NCBI GenBank assembly: GCA_023663365.1
Contig: JAMPHP010000009.1
Location: 1 to 42,908 of the forward strand
Direction: 5' to 3'
Source of the DNA: Muribaculaceae bacterium
GTDB lineage: Bacteria; Bacteroidota; Bacteroidia; Bacteroidales; Muribaculaceae
Length of the DNA stretch: 42,908 nucleotides
Part shown: positions 41,765-42,908 of the stretch, piece after piece
Layout of the letters: every line of letters starts with the position of its first letter
How positions within the stretch are numbered: the first letter of the stretch is position 1
Program-made: the position numbers and the translations under genes
The notes under the pieces: model-generated
Seen by the model: the letters and a program-made list of their open reading frames with translations, nothing else
Told to the model about the DNA's origin: nothing
The model's database searches: none

Positions 41765-42703
41765 ATGAAAATCCCACTTGCCGCCCTACTCCTTGGCGCC
41801 GCCACCATAGCAAATGCCGCCACCATAAGCAGAGCCGGCTCTCAGATCAAGTTCTCTGCCGACACTCCATACGGAAACATGGCCACAACTTTCCGCAGAT
41901 GTATGGCAAACGAGCTCTTCACGTTCTACAACGTGCTCCTCGACGGAGTGGAAGTGAACAGCACGCAGTACAGCAACAACATCGGAGGTTTTCTCGCCGA
42001 AGACCGCTGGATAGGTGGAAATCACAACGACGGCAAGCCCAACGCTTTTACCGTCTCGGTGGACGCAAGCGTCGACGGCAAACCACTTCGCGAGGGTGAC
42101 ACCATCGAGGGCGCGGTGCTGAGAATAAGCGTCGTCAACCGGCTCTTCTACGACAAAAATACACAATTCTGCTCCGAGCACATCACCTACACTGTGTCGG
42201 GCAACAGCATAGAAGTCGACGCAACGCACCACTACACCATGCCCCGGGCAATAGAGATTGACCGTTACTACGGGATGCAGTCGGTATTCATCGACGAACA
42301 CGAAATTCTCACGCCAGGCGCCGGCCCTTTGCTGTGGAATAAAATCGACAGCAAGGATATACGCATCACCAAGGCCTCTGCTCCACTCTTCTCAACATTC
42401 ATCGAGCACAGCAGTAGCGGCTATCAAGCCACATACATGAGCCGCACCGACTTAGGCGACCGCTCATGGGTCAACGATAGTGACCTGGTGTTCATAGGCA
42501 ACAGCTACACCAAAAGTTACCACAAAATCATAGGCAAACACACCATCGAGCCCGGCGAGAGCTCTCACTGGCACGGTATCTACACATGGTTTACCCGACC
42601 CCTCACCGACTCAAACGACTCTTTCGCATACGTGGCCTACATCGACGGCAAGCCCGTAGAGATGCGCGTCGACGCAAAAGGGGAGATGAGATACGAGAGA
42701 TGA
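41765..42703 (+). CDS. Secreted protein of unknown function
   Basis: 312 residues. Signal peptide MKIPLAALLLGAATIANA. The mature part is rich in Tyr, Trp, His and Asn with alternating polar and hydrophobic strands ('ITYTVSGNSIEVDATHHYTM', 'SSHWHGIYTWFTRP'), so a secreted beta-sandwich is likely. 'GNHNDGKPNAF' and 'SSHWHGIYTW' are candidate binding-site segments because of clustered His/Trp. I do not recognise the family. It appears monocistronic. Confidence 0.7.
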   Translation: MKIPLAALLLGAATIANAATISRAGSQIKFSADTPYGNMATTFRRCMANELFTFYNVLLDGVEVNSTQYSNNIGGFLAEDRWIGGNHNDGKPNAFTVSVDASVDGKPLREGDTIEGAVLRISVVNRLFYDKNTQFCSEHITYTVSGNSIEVDATHHYTMPRAIEIDRYYGMQSVFIDEHEILTPGAGPLLWNKIDSKDIRITKASAPLFSTFIEHSSSGYQATYMSRTDLGDRSWVNDSDLVFIGNSYTKSYHKIIGKHTIEPGESSHWHGIYTWFTRPLTDSNDSFAYVAYIDGKPVEMRVDAKGEMRYER

Positions 42704-42732
42704 CGGGGGCTTTTGCCTTTCCCCGGTTTAGA

Positions 42733-42795
42733 AATCGCCTTGGCGATTGCGGATGCGTTGACATTAGCGCATTGGCGGTCGCCATGGATGGCGAC
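42733..42795. other. Three consecutive hairpins after the last gene
   Basis: AATCGCC/GGCGATT (42733-42748), ATGCG/CGCAT (42753-42772) and GTCGCCAT/ATGGCGAC (42778-42795) follow one another. No T-run follows, so these do not look like plain terminators. The style is like the multi-hairpin elements at 432-473 and 511-696, although the sequence is different. Confidence 0.6.
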
Positions 42796-42817
42796 CCCTA
42801 CTATGCCGCGACGGTAT

Positions 42818-42850
42818 AACTCATATCTCATATCTCAAAACTCATAACTC
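42818..42850. repeat. CTCATA-type short repeat array
   Basis: Units of (A)ACTCATA/TCTCATA repeat four to five times with small changes. It is related to 24766-24790 and again adjoins a terminator. Confidence 0.7.
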
Positions 42851-42852
42851 GA

Positions 42853-42887
42853 GAAAAAAAGCCCCGGAGGCGTGTGCCTTCGGGGCT
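42853..42887 (-). terminator. Terminator of a minus-strand gene beyond the right edge
   Basis: AGCCCCGGAGGC (42860-42871) pairs with GCCTTCGGGGCT (42876-42887), one weak pair, and the run of seven A to the left (42854-42860) is a T-run on the minus strand. It implies a minus-strand gene ending near or beyond 42900; the last 21 bases are too few to identify it. Confidence 0.75.
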
Positions 42888-42908
42888 GAGAGGGGGCGGT
42901 TACCTACT

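Noticed and set aside
1-42908. CRISPR array, prophage, tRNA or rRNA genes
   Set aside because: No array of regularly spaced repeats, no cloverleaf or rRNA-like sequence and no phage structural genes were seen; the 9-bp tandem at 3021 is too short to be CRISPR.

Overview
The window is a chromosomal segment from a GC-rich member of the Bacteroidales, most likely a gut Muribaculaceae-like organism (family inferred, order fairly safe). The evidence: promoters of the Bacteroidota type (TTTG, about 20 nt, then TAnnTTTG) in front of many genes; almost no Shine-Dalgarno sequences; BspA-type leucine-rich-repeat proteins; a gingipain-like C25 protease; C-terminal tails resembling type IX secretion (T9SS) sorting domains; an OMP_b-brl_3-type outer-membrane barrel protein with a carboxypeptidase-regulatory-like N-terminus; and a tricorn protease homolog. 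No rRNA, tRNA, prophage or CRISPR array is visible.

Layout. 1-700: 3' end of an insertion-sequence transposase, then a non-coding stretch with multi-hairpin elements, including copy A of a 186-bp dispersed repeat. 707-6186 (minus): BspA-like LRR protein, a DNA glycosylase and a fosmidomycin-resistance-type MFS transporter in one operon, and an OmpA-type major outer-membrane protein. 6349-9202: an LtaS-like membrane phosphotransferase facing a DUF4421 outer-membrane protein. 9273-10446: an AT-richer Fic gene with a palindromic operator, bracketed by a 22-bp direct repeat that duplicates part of the guaA promoter. 10470-12065: guaA and its terminator. 12074-16656 (minus): a membrane-bound TPR/LuxR regulator broken by a frameshift in a G6 run, then a small lipoprotein translationally coupled to an OMP_b-brl_3 outer-membrane protein. 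16865-20976 (plus): tricorn protease and a BadF/NagK-like sugar kinase. 21088-24637: repeat copy B, then a visibly AT-rich pair of minus-strand genes (C25 protease, LRR protein). 24851-28027: large secreted protein with a T9SS tail. 28190-30428: pta-ackA. 30573-31057: two small membrane proteins.

31064-37989 is part of a surface-polysaccharide cluster: UDP-glucuronate 4-epimerase, UDP-glucose dehydrogenase, a GT4 glycosyltransferase, a radical SAM/SPASM enzyme and a second GT4 in one minus-strand operon, with a third GT4 divergent. 37998-41674 holds RNA and translation genes: DEAD-box helicase, Hsp15-like S4 protein, pth, rplY, dtd. 41765-42703 is a secreted protein of unknown function, followed by a hairpin-rich stretch and the terminator of a gene lying beyond the right edge.

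The observations most worth a second look are: (1) the 186-bp gapless repeat abutting the 3' ends of both BspA-like genes, with conserved hairpins and an equal-length but divergent 20-nt spacer; (2) the Fic gene that seems to have been inserted into the guaA promoter with its own 24-bp palindromic operator; (3) the G6 frameshift in the TPR/LuxR regulator; (4) the AT-rich C25/LRR pair; and (5) the radical SAM enzyme embedded between glycosyltransferases.
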